A DNA stretch of 55,562 nucleotides from Bacteroidales bacterium (lineage in GTDB: Bacteria > Bacteroidota > Bacteroidia > Bacteroidales > UBA12077), in contig JAHOYT010000027.1 of assembly GCA_019038645.1 (NCBI GenBank), positions 1-55,562 on the forward strand, given 5' to 3'. The position numbers and the translations under genes are program-made. Below are positions 54,057-55,562 of this stretch, in pieces; within the stretch, counting starts at the first letter, position 1; the number at the start of each line of letters is the position of its first letter. The notes under the pieces were generated by a model, which saw nothing but the letters and a program-made list of their open reading frames with translations, did not search any database and had not been told where the DNA came from.

Positions 54057-55272
54057 AACATTTTTTACAATTTACCCATTTACATATTACTGTTTAAAAG
54101 GAGATACGTTGTTTTTATATAATACTTTAAATGGAGAGAGGTTTATAAAAAGTAATTGTGATAAAAATATTTTAGATATTATAACTAAACTATATAATAC
54201 AAATAATATTGGAATGGTTGAGGTTAATCCTGAAAAATTTAATGAAAGTGCTTTGTGTTTTTTCAAAGAAATAAAAGAAAAGTTGTTTGGGGATATTATT
54301 CATTCTATTAATGGAGAATTTAATCCAGTACAAATACCTAAACGAATACATCTTTCTGGGAATCGTTTTTCAGAGGAGATTCTTTTCCCTGATAAGTCTA
54401 AGGGATTTACTCAAATTAAGGAGCTGCATTTTTTTATTATGTCAAAATACAAATTTGTTCCTGGAAATAATTCTTTATATAGACAGTTTCTAACAAATTG
54501 TAATTTTAAGGATTGTAACCAGGATTTAAAATTTGAAAAATTCAGGGACTTGGTGGAAGAGCTTATGAGCTATGAACTTTCAATAGTAACCTTGTATTGT
54601 GATGATATTTTTCTATATAGAGAATATGAGAAACTATTTGCTTTTCTAAATAATTTAAATATTAAGATAGAGTTGGTTTTTAGTTATGAATATTATGTGG
54701 AAAAATATTCTCAAATAAAAAAATCTATATTAAATCCTAATATAAGAATTATATTACATCATTATAATTTAAAGGAACTAGAAAAAGATTTTTGTACTGA
54801 AGTTGGTTTGAATTGTTTTTTTGTAGAAAGTGAACAACAATTTAATCTTGTGGAAGAAAATATTAGTGAAATAGGTATAGATAATTATCATATCGCAGGT
54901 ATTTATAATGGGAATAACGATTCCTTTTTTGAATCAGCTGTTTTTATTGAACTTGAAGATATTTTTGAAGAAAAAATAGATTTTCAATCTATTTTAGTAA
55001 ATTCAGAGATGAACAGAAATGATTTTGGGAAATTGATAATTCTTAGTAATGGTAATGTTTTTGCTAATATAAATAATGCTTTAATAGGTAATTATTATAC
55101 AGAAAGTTTAGATAAGATTCTTGAAGAAGAACTAAAAAATGGTTCGTCTTGGGGTAATGTAAGGCAACGTGTTGCCCCTTGTAGTGAATGTGTTTATAAT
55201 TGTTTGTGTCCCCCTATTTCAAATTATGAATATGTATTAGGAAAGTTTAATCTTTGCAAAATTTTTAAATAA
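54040..55272 (+). CDS. Pseudo-radical-SAM partner of the RiPP maturase
   Basis: 410 residues. The chain follows a TIM-barrel-like strand pattern (IHLSGNRF, ELHFFIM, LSIVTLYCDD, IKIELVFSYEYY, IRIILHHYNL) but has no CxxxCxxC motif, so it cannot make the radical cluster. The C-terminus keeps a SPASM-like segment, APCSECVYNCLCPPISNYEYVLGKFNLCKI, the hallmark I associate with pseudo-rSAM proteins of GG-Bacteroidales loci. Its start lies inside the maturase gene, so production is coupled. A role in substrate binding or as a subunit of the maturase is inferred. Confidence 0.82.
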   Translation: MILLNKTFFTIYPFTYYCLKGDTLFLYNTLNGERFIKSNCDKNILDIITKLYNTNNIGMVEVNPEKFNESALCFFKEIKEKLFGDIIHSINGEFNPVQIPKRIHLSGNRFSEEILFPDKSKGFTQIKELHFFIMSKYKFVPGNNSLYRQFLTNCNFKDCNQDLKFEKFRDLVEELMSYELSIVTLYCDDIFLYREYEKLFAFLNNLNIKIELVFSYEYYVEKYSQIKKSILNPNIRIILHHYNLKELEKDFCTEVGLNCFFVESEQQFNLVEENISEIGIDNYHIAGIYNGNNDSFFESAVFIELEDIFEEKIDFQSILVNSEMNRNDFGKLIILSNGNVFANINNALIGNYYTESLDKILEEELKNGSSWGNVRQRVAPCSECVYNCLCPPISNYEYVLGKFNLCKIFK

Positions 55273-55463
55273 GTTAATATATTTCTTAAATAAACACTGA
55301 GCACAAAGATGTAAAGGAATTAAAAAAAACATTGTTAAATTTGACCTTAAACCTGAAGATGTTGAATTTGTCAAAATGCTGAATATCAACGTTTAAAATT
55401 TGACGTTAGTTTGAATAAGTATTATAAAAAATGCATAAGTAACAAAAAAATAGAGAATCTCTT
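55273..55463. other. Intergenic region with possible coding remnant
   Basis: No intact gene. A short plus-strand stretch (about 55330-55398) reads VKFDLKPEDVEFVKMLNINV before a stop, and a neighbouring frame reads EHKDVKELKKT, as if one gene had been broken by a frameshift. Neither is recognised. Confidence 0.25.
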
Positions 55464-55546
55464 TTACAAACACATTGGTAAGCCTGCGCTAACACAACAC
55501 ACAGCCAAAGGCTTACCAAAAAGTTTGTAACCAACCCAATTTTGCC
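55464..55546. repeat. Structured hairpin repeat, copy 2 (right of RiPP locus)
   Basis: Outer stem TTACAAAC / GTTTGTAA (55464-55471 and 55523-55530), internal loop ACA and AAA, perfect 10-bp inner stem TTGGTAAGCC / GGCTTACCAA, and a 25-base loop. CCAACCCAATTTTGCC follows at 55531-55546. Relative to copy 1, the outer stem has a paired C-to-T and G-to-A change that keeps pairing intact. Confidence 0.7.
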
Positions 55547-55562
55547 GTATCCGGCAATAATA

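Noticed and set aside
48954-55546. Structured repeats as canonical integron attC sites
   Set aside because: The outer stems end in AAAC and GTTT but do not match the RYYYAAC / GTTRRRY core boxes, and no integrase gene is in the window.

Overview
The window is AT-rich chromosomal DNA that looks like a member of the Bacteroidota, probably class Bacteroidia. The signs are tandem FtsX/MacB-type permeases ending in SLRYE, a TPR/LytS-type kinase with a LytTR regulator, a BlaI/M56 pair, M64 and DUF3857 proteins, a DUF6515 protein, TAnnTTTG-type -7 promoter elements and a GG-Bacteroidales-type RiPP locus. No rRNA, tRNA or CRISPR array was seen. Functions rest on reading motifs by eye; no searches were run.

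Region by region. 0.3-9.5 kb holds single genes or short runs: a three-domain acyl-CoA synthetase/ACP/acyltransferase, a beta-propeller protein, small secreted proteins, TrmO, a HAD phosphatase, an alpha/beta hydrolase, a PNPOx-like flavoprotein and a cupin. 9.5-12.2 kb is a two-gene lipoprotein operon on the minus strand. 12.3-16.7 kb carries a SigZ-like sigma factor with a metal permease, then a BlaI repressor with an M56 sensor protease fused to an M23 peptidase domain, then a DUF4252 protein. 16.9-22.6 kb is signalling: a multi-PAS histidine kinase, and an NtrB/NtrC-type pair transcribed away from the next block. 22.8-32.4 kb is a tandem array of four paralogous permeases. 32.5-34.7 kb has an ankyrin protein and a zinc-ribbon protein. 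34.8-36.1 kb is a complete IS3-family element with a 3-bp target duplication. 36.2-40.4 kb has a vWA protein and a TPR-kinase/LytTR system, with two 15-bp direct repeats exactly 21 bp apart upstream. 40.4-43.2 kb has palindromic TGTCATTCC repeats around a GIY-YIG gene, an M64 peptidase and a J-domain/ribbon-helix-helix pair. 43.3-47.1 kb is a DUF3857 operon.

The most notable part is 49.9-55.3 kb, a putative RiPP operon. It has a diverged FtsX permease, a 54-residue precursor with a Gly-Gly leader, a hairpin, a radical SAM/SPASM maturase, and a partner that keeps only a SPASM-like C-terminus. The expected flow is leader recognition, modification of the short two-cysteine core by the maturase with its partner, and export or tolerance involving the permease. 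No C39-type peptidase transporter is in view.

This operon lies between two copies of a structured hairpin repeat (48954-49013 and 55464-55546) that differ by paired, compensatory changes. Together with the repeat-rich 1.1-kb gene-free stretch before it, this suggests an accessory island.
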